From Chloroflexota bacterium (GTDB lineage Bacteria > Chloroflexota > Limnocylindria > Limnocylindrales > CSP1-4), in contig JAKAMV010000657.1 of NCBI GenBank assembly GCA_021812735.1, forward strand, positions 1-5,872: a stretch of DNA of 5,872 nucleotides, written 5' to 3'. Both the position numbers and the translations under genes were made by a program. A model generated the notes under the pieces. That model did not search any database. It worked only from the letters and a program-made list of their open reading frames with translations, and was not told where the DNA came from. Position 1 is the stretch's first letter. Every line of letters starts with the position of its first letter. Shown here in pieces: positions 1 to 5,455 of the stretch.

Positions 1-61
1 CCGTCGGGCGAGATCGTCATGCACTTGTCGTCATGACGGCCCCCCTCGATCAACGTTTCCT

Positions 62-514
62 TCATGTGGACCCCGCGGTGGGTGCGTGGGTCGGGCCGGC
101 CTCCCAGGTCGTGGGATCGAGCAGGCGCGCCCCCGTCCCTGCAACGTCCCTGACGTTGCGGGTCACGAGCACGAGGTCGTGGACGAGCGCGGTCGCGGCG
201 AGAAGCCCATCCACCGCAGGCACCGGGTTCGGAACGTTCATCCGGCCCCATCGCTCGGCCACGGCCGCATCCACCGGGAGCACCCGCTCCGCGAAGCCGT
301 CCACGATCCGAGCCAGCCAATGCTCGATCGCGAGGGCGGCCGGGACGTCGCGGCGGCGCAGCGTCTCGATCCCCCGCCGGATCTCGCCGAGGACGAGGAC
401 GCTCGTGTAGAGGTCGCCTGCCACCGTCGAGGCGTACCAGGCCCGGACGCGGGCATCAGCCCGCTCGCCTTTGCGCAGCTCCCCGAGGACGTTCGTGTCG
501 AGGAGCCAGCTCAC
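62..514 (-). CDS. PIN-domain ribonuclease toxin, VapC/FitB-like
   Basis: This 150-residue protein is the toxin of a type II toxin-antitoxin pair, a predicted Mg2+-dependent endoribonuclease acting on RNA in the cytoplasm. It opens with the PIN signature LLDTNVLGELRKG (catalytic Asp6). Glu44 lies in LGEIRRGIE, Asp102 in AVDGLLAATAL, and the last conserved block is LVLVTRNVRDV (residues 114-122, Asp123 following). These give the usual acidic quartet, in the spacing known for VapC/FitB proteins, so it looks catalytically intact. The start is a GTG at 514-512 that overlaps the antitoxin stop as GTGA, indicating translational coupling. The length is slightly above the common 130-140 residues because of a Pro/Thr/Gly-rich tail (about residues 138-150) after the PIN fold. 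The RNA target cannot be read from the sequence. The family call is secure; the FitB versus generic VapC distinction rests mainly on the partner type. Confidence 0.93.
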   Translation of the reverse strand: MSWLLDTNVLGELRKGERADARVRAWYASTVAGDLYTSVLVLGEIRRGIETLRRRDVPAALAIEHWLARIVDGFAERVLPVDAAVAERWGRMNVPNPVPAVDGLLAATALVHDLVLVTRNVRDVAGTGARLLDPTTWEAGPTHAPTAGST

Positions 515-741
515 GGCACGTCGCGCGGCAGGTCGCGCTCGAACAGGAAGTCCTCGTCCCGCCCGACGTCCGGCATCGAACCCAACAACGCTTTGAACGC
601 CTCCGCGCTCGACTCGTCAGTCAGCGCCGCCCGGAGGATCTCGCGGTGCTCGGCCTCGGCGGATCGGCCGTGACGGGCGGCCCGGCGCTTGAGAGCAAGG
701 ACGACCTGGGGGTCCACGTTACGAACGACGAGTTGGCTCAC
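511..741 (-). CDS. FitA-like ribbon-helix-helix antitoxin
   Basis: This 76-residue protein is the antitoxin of the adjacent PIN toxin. The N-terminal 40 residues match the ribbon-helix-helix fold of FitA/VapB-type antitoxins: a beta strand LVVRNVD (residues 4-10), helix 1 VVLALKRRAARHG (13-25), then RSAEAEHREILRAAL (26-40). Known proteins of this kind dimerise to bind operator DNA. The acidic C-terminal part with FLFERDLPRD (65-74) would wrap the toxin and block its active site. The start is a GTG at 741-739, preceded by AGAGGTG with a 5-base spacer, a good ribosome-binding site. The stop overlaps the toxin GTG. A perfect palindrome at 754-768 lies 12 bases upstream of the start and is the likely autoregulatory operator. 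Gene order (antitoxin first) and size are normal for the family. Confidence 0.9.
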   Translation of the reverse strand: MSQLVVRNVDPQVVLALKRRAARHGRSAEAEHREILRAALTDESSAEAFKALLGSMPDVGRDEDFLFERDLPRDVP

Positions 742-753
742 GACGTCACCTCT

Positions 754-768
754 GCTATCAATGATAGC
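754..768. promoter_or_regulatory. Palindromic operator candidate for the toxin-antitoxin module
   Basis: The 15 bases form a perfect inverted repeat, two 7-base arms around a single central base (GCTATCA, T, TGATAGC on the minus strand). It is AT-rich in a GC-rich surrounding and contains a TATCAT hexamer (766-761, minus) resembling a -10 element, 12 bases before the ribosome-binding-site/start region of the antitoxin. No clear -35 hexamer is visible at 16-18 bases. Ribbon-helix-helix antitoxins classically bind such short palindromes overlapping their own promoter, so autorepression is inferred. Confidence 0.7.
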
Positions 769-844
769 GTACCCGAGGAGCGTCTCGCCGCGTATGGGCG
801 ACGCGCGCGACGAGTGGACGTCGGGGCTGGCGAACGGTCCTCAG

Positions 845-861
845 CGCTGCTGACTGCAGCG
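845..861. repeat. Small hairpin downstream of the tRNA gene
   Basis: CGCTGC and GCAGCG form a 6-bp stem around the 5-base loop TGACT. It lies about 70 bases beyond the 3' end of the tRNA, between the tRNA and the toxin-antitoxin promoter. No T-run follows on the minus strand, so a role as the tRNA transcript's terminator is only a guess. Chance occurrence is quite possible at this GC content. Confidence 0.25.
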
Positions 862-928
862 GGTCCCGACCTACTGCCACAGATCCCCCCGCGCTGAGAT
901 CCCACGTTCAGTAGCACCAGGGGAGAGG

Positions 929-1004
929 TGGAGCGGGAGACGGGATTCGAACCCGCGACATTCTGCTTGGGAAGCAGACACTCTGCCAGCTGAGTTACTC
1001 CCGC
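929..1004 (-). tRNA. tRNA-Gly, anticodon CCC, CCA encoded
   Basis: The minus strand gives a complete 76-base cloverleaf. The acceptor stem GCGGGAG (1004-998) pairs with CTCCCGC (939-933). The anticodon stem TCTGC/GCAGA encloses the loop TTCCCAA, giving anticodon CCC for GGG codons. The T arm is GCGGG-TTCGAAT-CCCGT, with one G-T pair. The discriminator base is T (932), as usual for bacterial glycine tRNAs, and CCA is encoded at 931-929. A TAGATT hexamer at 1040-1035 could be its -10 element, but no good -35 accompanies it. The gene is solitary, with no second tRNA within the window. Its 3' end faces the toxin-antitoxin module. Confidence 0.97.
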
Positions 1005-1422
1005 TCGGGAGACGACGGCGAGCCGTGCCGCGAGAATCTACCATCAGTTCGGCGTGGCGGACGAAGAGACTGGACGGCCCGCACAACCAGCCCTGTCGCG
1101 GCGTGCGGGAGTCTCGATCGACCTCATCTTCCCCCGAGGTCAATGGCCTGCACTTGGCTCCATCAATGTGCTGCCACTGGGTCCTTGATCGGAGCGATGG
1201 CCATGTCGTCGCCGAACGGTGGAAAGGCCGCGGCCCACATTCTCGCCTCGGCGGCCCAATCCCCACCAGGGTCCGCTCGGAGGAACATCCGTCCCCGTCG
1301 CAGCACGCGAGCCGGCACGCGTCCGAGATGGGCCATCCGGTCATCCAGAGCTACGAGCCCGACGAGGACCTGTCTGGGCTGACGTGGCATGCCGGCGGAC
1401 AGCCGACCGCGAGGAGCACCGC
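1005..1422. other. Intergenic stretch with no convincing gene
   Basis: These 418 bases between the tRNA and the flavoprotein remnant show no recognisable protein or RNA family. A minus-strand frame of 75 codons (1390-1163) has a plausible amino-acid mix. However, by my count only about 70 percent of its third positions are G or C, below the bias of the transporter genes, and I recognise no motif in it. The segment presumably holds the tRNA promoter at its low-coordinate end and the ribosome-binding site GAGGAG (1411-1416) of the remnant at its high end. It may contain eroded coding DNA. Confidence 0.5.
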
Positions 1423-1671
1423 TTGCGCTACGACTTCGTGATCATCGGCGCCGGCCCGGCATGCGAGGCGGCCGCCTACCTCGCCCGCTCGCGACGCGGC
1501 GGGCGTCGCGACCGGCGCCGCCGCGTGGGCGGCAGCGCGGGCGGTGCCCGCTCCGGACGCCGCCCGCGAACCGAAAGACCTACTTCGCGAGTCCCTTGGC
1601 CTGGAGCCAGGCCTTCGCGACCACCGCGATGTCCTTGTTGTCGACGGAGACCTGCTTGCCGAGGTCGGTGA
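1423..1671 (+). pseudogene. N-terminal remnant of a flavoprotein disulfide oxidoreductase (lipoamide dehydrogenase/mercuric reductase family)
   Basis: A TTG start at 1423-1425, preceded by GAGGAG (1411-1416) with a 6-base spacer, opens with RYDFVIIGAGPACEAAAYLAR. This is the strand-loop-helix that binds FAD in class I pyridine nucleotide-disulfide oxidoreductases (consensus GxGxxG/A; here residues 9-14 GAGPAC, with Cys where Gly is usual). Residues 24-34 are an arginine/glycine run where the second beta strand (normally hydrophobic and ending in a Glu/Asp) should be. VGGS (35-38) then recalls the family's VGGSC that precedes the redox-active CxxxxC pair. From base 1537 the match ends: the cysteines and the remaining 400 or so residues are missing, and the frame runs antisense into the binding-protein gene to 1671. 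It therefore cannot encode a working enzyme. Either a decayed gene truncated by rearrangement, or a short residual ORF; the FAD-motif match is clear, the exact parent family less so. Confidence 0.6.
1536..1568 (-). terminator. GC-rich hairpin after the ABC operon
   Basis: CGCGGGCGG (1536-1544) and CCGCCCGCG (1560-1568) form a perfect 9-bp stem with a 15-base loop. It begins 11 bases after the stop codon of the substrate-binding protein. No T-run follows on the minus strand, so it is not a canonical intrinsic terminator; such tail-less GC hairpins are common at gene ends in high-GC bacteria and may terminate transcription or protect the mRNA 3' end. A competing smaller hairpin (1537-1542 with 1546-1551) overlaps it. 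Confidence 0.55.
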
Positions 1672-2542
1672 GCGTGGGCGTGTCCATCGCCGCGGAGACC
1701 GCGTTCAGGATCCCCTCGAACCCGGCCTTGTCGGCCAGCTTCGCCAGCAGGTCGTCCCGCACCAGGGGGGCGATGTTGTCGGCCGGCTGGGTCTGCTTGT
1801 CATCGGCGAGGACGACCCACCCGTTCACCGCGATGTCGGGCTGCGTCGAGCAGAGCTCGCCGACATCGATGGTCTTCCCCTTGAGGGCCTGCACCATCGG
1901 CGTGTCGCACGCCGCGAGCTTGAGGGCGTTGCTGACGTCGATGCCGTAGGCGGTCTTGAGGGCCTCGGCGCACACGGGATTGGTCTCGCAGTCGGTGGCC
2001 ACGCCGAACTTGAGCTGGCCCTGGACCGCCGTGAGGTCGCTCATCTTCGTGAGATTGAACTGGTCCGCCGTCTCCTTGCGGACGACGAAGGCGTTCTGGT
2101 CGGCGGCCGAGGAGTAGTCCAGCACGGTGATCCCGCCGCCCTTCGTGGCGAGTACGGCCTGCAGCGCCTTCTGGTTGGCCGCCGGGTCACCGGTCTGCTT
2201 GCCGGGCTCGTAGAACGCGAGCCCGCTCCCGATGTACTCGGGCTTCAGGTCGATCTGGCCACTCTCGAGGGCCGGGGCGGACACCTTGCGGGCGCCCATC
2301 CCGATGCCGGTCCGGTCGACCTTGTAGCCGGCCGCCTCGAGGGCCTGGCCGTAGATCTCGGCCATCAGCTTGGCCTCGTAGAAGCCGTCGCTGCCGATCT
2401 TGATCGTCGGGTCGCTCGCGCTCGCGCCGCCGGGCGACGATCCCGGGGACGCCGGAGCGTTCGTGCCGCCCCCTCCCGTCGTGCAGGCGCCGACCAGCAC
2501 CAGCAGCGACGCGCCGAGGACGAGCGTGCGGGTGATCCGCAT
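1580..2542 (-). CDS. Osmoprotectant ABC transporter substrate-binding lipoprotein (OpuAC/OsmF type)
   Basis: This 320-residue lipoprotein captures a quaternary amine (glycine betaine, choline, carnitine or similar) outside the membrane and delivers it to the two permeases encoded just upstream. A basic n-region and hydrophobic stretch (residues 4-19) end in the lipobox LVGAC, with Cys20 as the lipidated residue. A flexible Gly/Ser/Pro/Ala linker (21-44) follows. The mature domain begins at TIKIGSDGFYEAKLMAEIY (46-64) and continues with DLKPEYIGSGLAFY (98-111) in place of the family's YTGTGL, then VGELCSTQPDI (227-237), then GWVVLADDKQTQPADNIAPLVR (241-262), hallmarks of the OpuAC-like fold. 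Cys185 and Cys191 occupy the family's CxxxxxC position; Cys212 and Cys231 could form a second disulfide. The ATG has GGGGAGAGG five bases upstream. It is the last cistron, 105 bases after the preceding permease. The exact ligand cannot be assigned. Confidence 0.93.
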   Translation of the reverse strand: MRITRTLVLGASLLVLVGACTTGGGGTNAPASPGSSPGGASASDPTIKIGSDGFYEAKLMAEIYGQALEAAGYKVDRTGIGMGARKVSAPALESGQIDLKPEYIGSGLAFYEPGKQTGDPAANQKALQAVLATKGGGITVLDYSSAADQNAFVVRKETADQFNLTKMSDLTAVQGQLKFGVATDCETNPVCAEALKTAYGIDVSNALKLAACDTPMVQALKGKTIDVGELCSTQPDIAVNGWVVLADDKQTQPADNIAPLVRDDLLAKLADKAGFEGILNAVSAAMDTPTLTDLGKQVSVDNKDIAVVAKAWLQAKGLAK

Positions 2543-2565
2543 TGGGTCCTCTCCCCTTCCTTGCG

Positions 2566-2585
2566 CCCGGGCAGGGGCGCCCGGG
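2566..2585 (-). repeat. Stem-loop before the binding-protein gene
   Basis: CCCGGGC (2566-2572) and GCCCGGG (2579-2585) form a perfect 7-bp stem with a 6-base loop, in the gap between permease stop and binding-protein start, just upstream of the latter's purine-rich ribosome-binding site. Such intercistronic hairpins can stabilise the distal mRNA, so the abundant binding protein is made in excess of the membrane components; that role is inferred. GC-rich chance pairing cannot be excluded. Confidence 0.45.
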
Positions 2586-2608
2586 GGTCCGGCAACTCTA
2601 CCAGCGGG

Positions 2609-2626
2609 CCAGCGAAAAGCCGCTGG
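2609..2626 (-). repeat. Second intercistronic stem-loop
   Basis: CCAGCG (2609-2614) and CGCTGG (2621-2626) form a 6-bp stem with a 6-base loop containing the T-run GCTTTT on the minus strand. A further CCAGCG copy at 2601-2606 could pair with the same 3' arm instead. It lies 22 bases after the stop of the second permease and precedes the hairpin at 2566-2585. The T-run is within the loop, not after the stem, so it does not look like an intrinsic terminator. Confidence 0.35.
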
Positions 2627-2647
2627 AGGGCTCCCGACCCGGATGGC

Positions 2648-3400
2648 TCAGCCGGCGCCGGCTCGATCCGCGTCGGGCAGTTGCGGCTCCGTGGGTCCGG
2701 CGGAGCCGGCCGGACCCCGCGACCTCGTCGAACGCGCGGAAGCCAGCCGCTGGAGGCCCGCGAACCCGCCCTCGGAGACCATCGCGAGCGCGCCCACGAG
2801 CACGACGCCGCCGAACAGCATGCCGTCGTCGTTCTGGGCGATGCCGTCCACGATGTACCGGCCCAGGCCGCCCAGGCCGAAGATCGCGCCGAGCGTGACG
2901 GTCGCGATCACCATCACCGTCGCCGACCGCACGCCCCCGAGGATCACCGGCAGGGCGAGCGGCACCTCGACCCGGCGGAGCACCTGTCCCTCGGTGAGGC
3001 CCATCCCGCGTGCGGCCTCCAGGATCTCGGCATCGACGCCGCGGATCCCCGCGTCGGCGTTGAGGAGCACCGGCGGGATCGCGAGGACGACCATGGCGAC
3101 CAGGGTCGGGTAGAGGCTGAAGCCGTTGACCGGGTCGAGCGCCTGGGTGATCGGCAGGAGGAGACCGATCAACGCGAGGGTCGGCACGGCCCGTCCCACG
3201 TTGGCGATGCCGATCGCCGCCCCCGTCCAGCGACGAGTGTGCCCGACGTAGGCGCCGGCCGGCAGCGCGATCGCGAGCGCGAAGAGCAGCGCGGCAACCG
3301 AGATCGCGATGTGCTCCTCGAGGCGTGTCGGGATCCCGTTCGGGCCCGTCCAGTCGGCGGGGTTCGTGAGCCACGCCGCGGTCTCCTCGACGATCGTCAT
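2648..3400 (-). CDS. Osmoprotectant ABC transporter permease (second permease gene)
   Basis: This 250-residue inner-membrane protein is one half of the translocation channel. The ATG at 3400-3398 overlaps the stop of the preceding permease as ATGA, so I chose it over the much longer upstream-open frame, which only reads through the other transporter genes out of register. Hydrophobic segments lie at about residues 32-53, 60-83, 96-114, 150-176 and 195-212, the usual five-helix pattern of the ProW/OpuCB/OsmW family. The EAA loop that docks on the ATPase is EAARGMGLTEGQVLRRVEVP (128-147), with the conserved EAA and a Gly seven residues later (Gly134 region). FGLGGLGRYI (174-183) is the typical motif before the last helix. 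The N-terminus (1-29) is a short extracytoplasmic or amphipathic stretch; the C-terminal 35 residues are Ser/Pro/Gly-rich and probably unstructured. Confidence 0.93.
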   Translation of the reverse strand: MTIVEETAAWLTNPADWTGPNGIPTRLEEHIAISVAALLFALAIALPAGAYVGHTRRWTGAAIGIANVGRAVPTLALIGLLLPITQALDPVNGFSLYPTLVAMVVLAIPPVLLNADAGIRGVDAEILEAARGMGLTEGQVLRRVEVPLALPVILGGVRSATVMVIATVTLGAIFGLGGLGRYIVDGIAQNDDGMLFGGVVLVGALAMVSEGGFAGLQRLASARSTRSRGPAGSAGPTEPQLPDADRAGAG

Positions 3401-4059
3401 CCCGCGGCCGCCCCGTCGGCCCGGTGCCGTGCCCAGGGGGTCAGGCGGCCCTGGAGCCCCACGAAGAGGCGATCGAGCGCCAGCGCCAGGAGGATCGTCG
3501 GGACGGCCCCGGCGTAGATCTCCGTCGCGAAGCCCCGCTGCGCGCCCTCGTAGATGAAGAACCCCAGGCCCCCGAACGCGTCGCCGAGCAGCGCCGTGAT
3601 GGTGACCAGCCCGATCGTCGAGACCGTGGCGATCCGGACCCCGGCCACGATCAGCGGGACGGCGAGGGGCAGCTCGACCCGCAGGAGCCTCGCGCGGCCG
3701 ACGTAGCCCACGGCGTCGGCGGCTTCCCGCACGTCGGGCGCGACGCTGTCGAGACCCGCCACCACGTTGCGCAGCAGGATCACCAGCGTGTACAGCACGA
3801 GCGGGATCTCCGCCGTCAGCAGGCTCAGTCCCACGATCGGGACGAGCGCCGCGAACATGGCGAGGCTGGGGATCACGTACACGAGCCCCGCGAACAGGGA
3901 GAACGGCGGATACAGGCTCCGCCGGCGGGTCGCGACCAGGCCGAGCGCGAGCGAGATCGCCAGCCCGACGGACACCGCGATCGCCGTGAAGTAGAGGTGC
4001 TGGCCGGTCCGGAAGGCCAGGGCCGGCACGTGGTCGGCCAGCCACCCCCAGTCGATCAC
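3397..4059 (-). CDS. Osmoprotectant ABC transporter permease (first permease gene)
   Basis: This 220-residue inner-membrane protein pairs with the next gene's product to form the heterodimeric channel. Hydrophobic segments are at about residues 22-43, 53-80, 84-101, 131-158 and 183-200. The EAA loop reads EAADAVGYVGRARLLRVELP (112-131), and LLGDAFGGLGFFIYEG (157-172) is the conserved block of OpuCB/YehW-type permeases. The GTG start at 4059-4057 follows the ATPase stop by three bases and has AGGTG (4072-4068) eight bases before it, inside the end of the ATPase gene. The stop overlaps the ATG of the second permease, so the two subunits are probably made in equal amounts by coupled translation. 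Size is normal for the family. No defects seen. Confidence 0.93.
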   Translation of the reverse strand: MIDWGWLADHVPALAFRTGQHLYFTAIAVSVGLAISLALGLVATRRRSLYPPFSLFAGLVYVIPSLAMFAALVPIVGLSLLTAEIPLVLYTLVILLRNVVAGLDSVAPDVREAADAVGYVGRARLLRVELPLAVPLIVAGVRIATVSTIGLVTITALLGDAFGGLGFFIYEGAQRGFATEIYAGAVPTILLALALDRLFVGLQGRLTPWARHRADGAAAG

Positions 4060-4062
4060 GGG

Positions 4063-5244
4063 TCAGGCACCTGCCGCGGCCGCGGGGGCCGCCGGCAGGT
4101 CGCGGCCGCCATCGGTGCGGAACCAGTCGGCCACCATGTCGACGGTCACGATGCCCCGGAGACGTCGGTCCCGGTCGACGAGCACGCCTGCCTGGACGTC
4201 CGCGTCGAGGAGCATCGACAGGGCGTCCTTGAGCGTCGTGCGTCGGTCGAACAGCGGTGAGGCCGGGGGCGCGGGAGCCGCCGCCAGCGAGCCCTCGGCC
4301 GGCATCGAGCCCGGGTCGAGCCAGGCGATCGGCCGCCCCTGGTCGTCGACGAGCAGCAGGTGCGGGAATGGATCGGCCAGGGCGCGGGCGCGCGCCGGCC
4401 CGGACGGGTCGCCCGGGTGCGCGGTGGTCACCGGTCGGATGGGGAGGTCTCCGACCCGGGCGAGGGACAGGCGCTTGAGCCCCCGATCGGTCCCCACGAA
4501 CCGGGCGACGAAGCTCGACGCCGGCCGGGCGAGGATCTCCGCGGGCGGACCGTACTGCAGGAGGCGGCCCCCGATCGCCATCACGGCGACGACGTCGCCC
4601 ATCTTGATCGCCTCGTCGATGTCGTGGGTCACGAAGAGGATCGTCTTGGCGAGCGCATCCTGGAGCCGGAGGAGCTCGTTCTGGAGCCGTTCGCGCACGA
4701 TCGGATCCACCGCGCCGAACGGCTCGTCCATCAGCAGGATCGGCGGGTCGGCCGCCAGCGCCCTGGCCACCCCGATCCGCTGACGCTCGCCTCCCGACAG
4801 CTGTGCCGGGTAGCGGTCGCGGTAGACGGCCGGGTCGAGGCCGACCAGCGCCAGCAGCTCCGCCGCCCGCTCCCGGCGGCGGGACGCCGGCCATCCGAGG
4901 AGGCGAGGGACGGTCGCCACGTTCTCGCCGATGGTCTGGTGCGGGAACAGCCCCGCCTGCTGGATCACGTAGCCGATGCCGCGCCGAAGCTCCACCAGGT
5001 CCCGCGCGGCCACGTCCACCCCGTCGATGAGGACGCGGCCGCGCGTCGGCTCGACGAGCCGGTTGACCATCTTGAGCGACGTCGTCTTGCCGCAGCCGGA
5101 CGGCCCGACGAGGACGCAGATGCGGCCGGCGGGGACCACGAGGGACAGGTCCTCCACCGCAGCGGGTGCCCCTGGGATGGCAGACCGGTCGTACTGCTTG
5201 GTGGCGTGGTCGAACTCGACGGTGGCGGCCCGGTGGTCGGGCAT
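4063..5244 (-). CDS. Osmoprotectant ABC transporter ATPase with CBS domains (OpuCA/ProV type)
   Basis: This 393-residue cytoplasmic ATPase powers the importer. All nucleotide-binding motifs are intact: Walker A GPSGCGKTT (47-55), Q-loop VIQQAGLFPH (93-102), signature LSGGERQRI (149-157), Walker B ILLMDEP (169-175) with Glu174, D-loop FGAVD (176-180) and the switch His207 in FVTHDIDEA. IGYVIQQ and MDEPFGAVDPIVR are characteristic of the quaternary-amine transporter subfamily. After about residue 250 come two CBS-like segments, a weaker one to LVDDQGRPIAWL (298-309) and a clearer one at about 330-375 (VLVDRDRRLRGIVTVDMVADW). In relatives such as OpuA, CBS domains sense ionic strength or bind cyclic di-AMP; that is plausible here but untested. 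The Ala-rich tail (384-393) is short. ATG 5244-5242 has only a weak CGGAG about ten bases upstream. First gene of the operon, preceded by a hairpin-rich 221-base gap. Confidence 0.95.
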   Translation of the reverse strand: MPDHRAATVEFDHATKQYDRSAIPGAPAAVEDLSLVVPAGRICVLVGPSGCGKTTSLKMVNRLVEPTRGRVLIDGVDVAARDLVELRRGIGYVIQQAGLFPHQTIGENVATVPRLLGWPASRRRERAAELLALVGLDPAVYRDRYPAQLSGGERQRIGVARALAADPPILLMDEPFGAVDPIVRERLQNELLRLQDALAKTILFVTHDIDEAIKMGDVVAVMAIGGRLLQYGPPAEILARPASSFVARFVGTDRGLKRLSLARVGDLPIRPVTTAHPGDPSGPARARALADPFPHLLLVDDQGRPIAWLDPGSMPAEGSLAAAPAPPASPLFDRRTTLKDALSMLLDADVQAGVLVDRDRRLRGIVTVDMVADWFRTDGGRDLPAAPAAAAGA

Positions 5245-5316
5245 CGGCGAGGCGGCTCCGTGCGGCGGTGTCAGCGGACCATACCCGAAGCGGCCCGCGC
5301 ACGACGAAGCCGGGTC

Positions 5317-5335
5317 CGGTGGGCGGGCTCCACCG
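5317..5335. repeat. Inverted repeat in the transporter leader region
   Basis: CGGTGG (5317-5322) and CCACCG (5330-5335) can form a 6-bp stem with a 7-base loop. It lies about 75-90 bases upstream of the ATPase start, nearest to the gene of the three inverted repeats in this leader. A TATGGT hexamer at 5283-5278 (minus) might be a -10 element, but no matching -35 is seen, so whether this repeat is transcribed with the operon is unknown. Confidence 0.35.
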
Positions 5336-5358
5336 CGAGACTCCGTGTCATCATCGGT

Positions 5359-5370
5359 CCCTCACGAGGG
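5359..5370. repeat. Short near-perfect palindrome upstream of the transporter operon
   Basis: CCCTC (5359-5363) and GAGGG (5366-5370) form 5-base arms around a 2-base centre. It directly abuts the larger inverted repeat at 5370-5390. The tight two-base centre suits a protein-binding half-site pair or a capped RNA helix. It could be an operator for the transporter operon or part of a structured leader. Confidence 0.35.
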
Positions 5371-5390
5371 GCCACATCAGTCGTGTGGCC
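5370..5390. promoter_or_regulatory. Inverted repeat upstream of the transporter operon, operator or leader hairpin
   Basis: GGCCACA (5370-5376) and TGTGGCC (5384-5390) are perfect 7-base arms separated by 7 bases, centred about 136 bases before the ATPase start. The geometry fits the binding site of a dimeric transcription factor, and equally an RNA stem-loop in a long leader. It is too far from the DUF1684 stop (75 bases) to be its obvious terminator and has no T-run on the minus strand. I do not match it to a named riboswitch or regulator. Confidence 0.45.
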
Positions 5391-5413
5391 ACCGGCGGCG
5401 CGCCGGCGTGGAC

Positions 5414-5455
5414 GCCCTGCGCCCGGCCCTGGGTCCTGGGCCCTTGGCGCAGGGC
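5414..5455 (-). terminator. Large hairpin after the DUF1684 gene
   Basis: GCCCTGCGCC (5414-5423) and GGCGCAGGGC (5446-5455) form a perfect 10-bp stem. Inside the 22-base loop, GGCCC (5425-5429) and GGGCC (5438-5442) can pair to extend it. It starts 11 bases after the stop codon of the DUF1684 gene. A smaller stem, CCGGCG/CGCCGG at 5392-5406, follows it. No T-run is present on the minus strand, so it would be a tail-less terminator or 3'-end stabiliser separating this gene from the transporter operon. Confidence 0.6.

Noticed and set aside
1..36. Possible C-terminus of a convergent plus-strand gene (PSGEIVMHLSS, stop at 34-36)
   Set aside because: The reading is plausible, but 11 codons at the window edge cannot establish a gene; the sequence before base 1 is needed.
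86..673. A 195-codon plus-strand frame across the toxin-antitoxin module
   Set aside because: It is antisense to both toxin and antitoxin, which carry clear family motifs, and its own translation is low-complexity.
871..1344. A 157-codon minus-strand frame containing a GFESRLPLH-like segment
   Set aside because: That segment is the translation of the tRNA-Gly gene, a common false ORF. The remainder shows no family resemblance or coding bias.
1163..1390. A 75-codon minus-strand frame that looks moderately protein-like
   Set aside because: Third-position G/C is about 70 percent, near background and below the neighbouring real genes, I recognise no motif, and no good ribosome-binding site was identified.
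1544..3517. A 657-codon open frame on the plus strand
   Set aside because: It runs antisense across the binding protein and second permease, and its translation is an Arg/Asp/Gly/His-rich low-complexity sequence with no domain. Long antisense open frames are expected opposite GC-rich genes.
2648..5302. An 884-codon minus-strand open frame suggesting a fusion protein
   Set aside because: Only its last 250 codons encode the second permease. The rest is an out-of-frame reading of the ATPase and first permease genes, rich in Arg/Pro/Gly. The ATGA overlap at 3400-3397 marks the real start.
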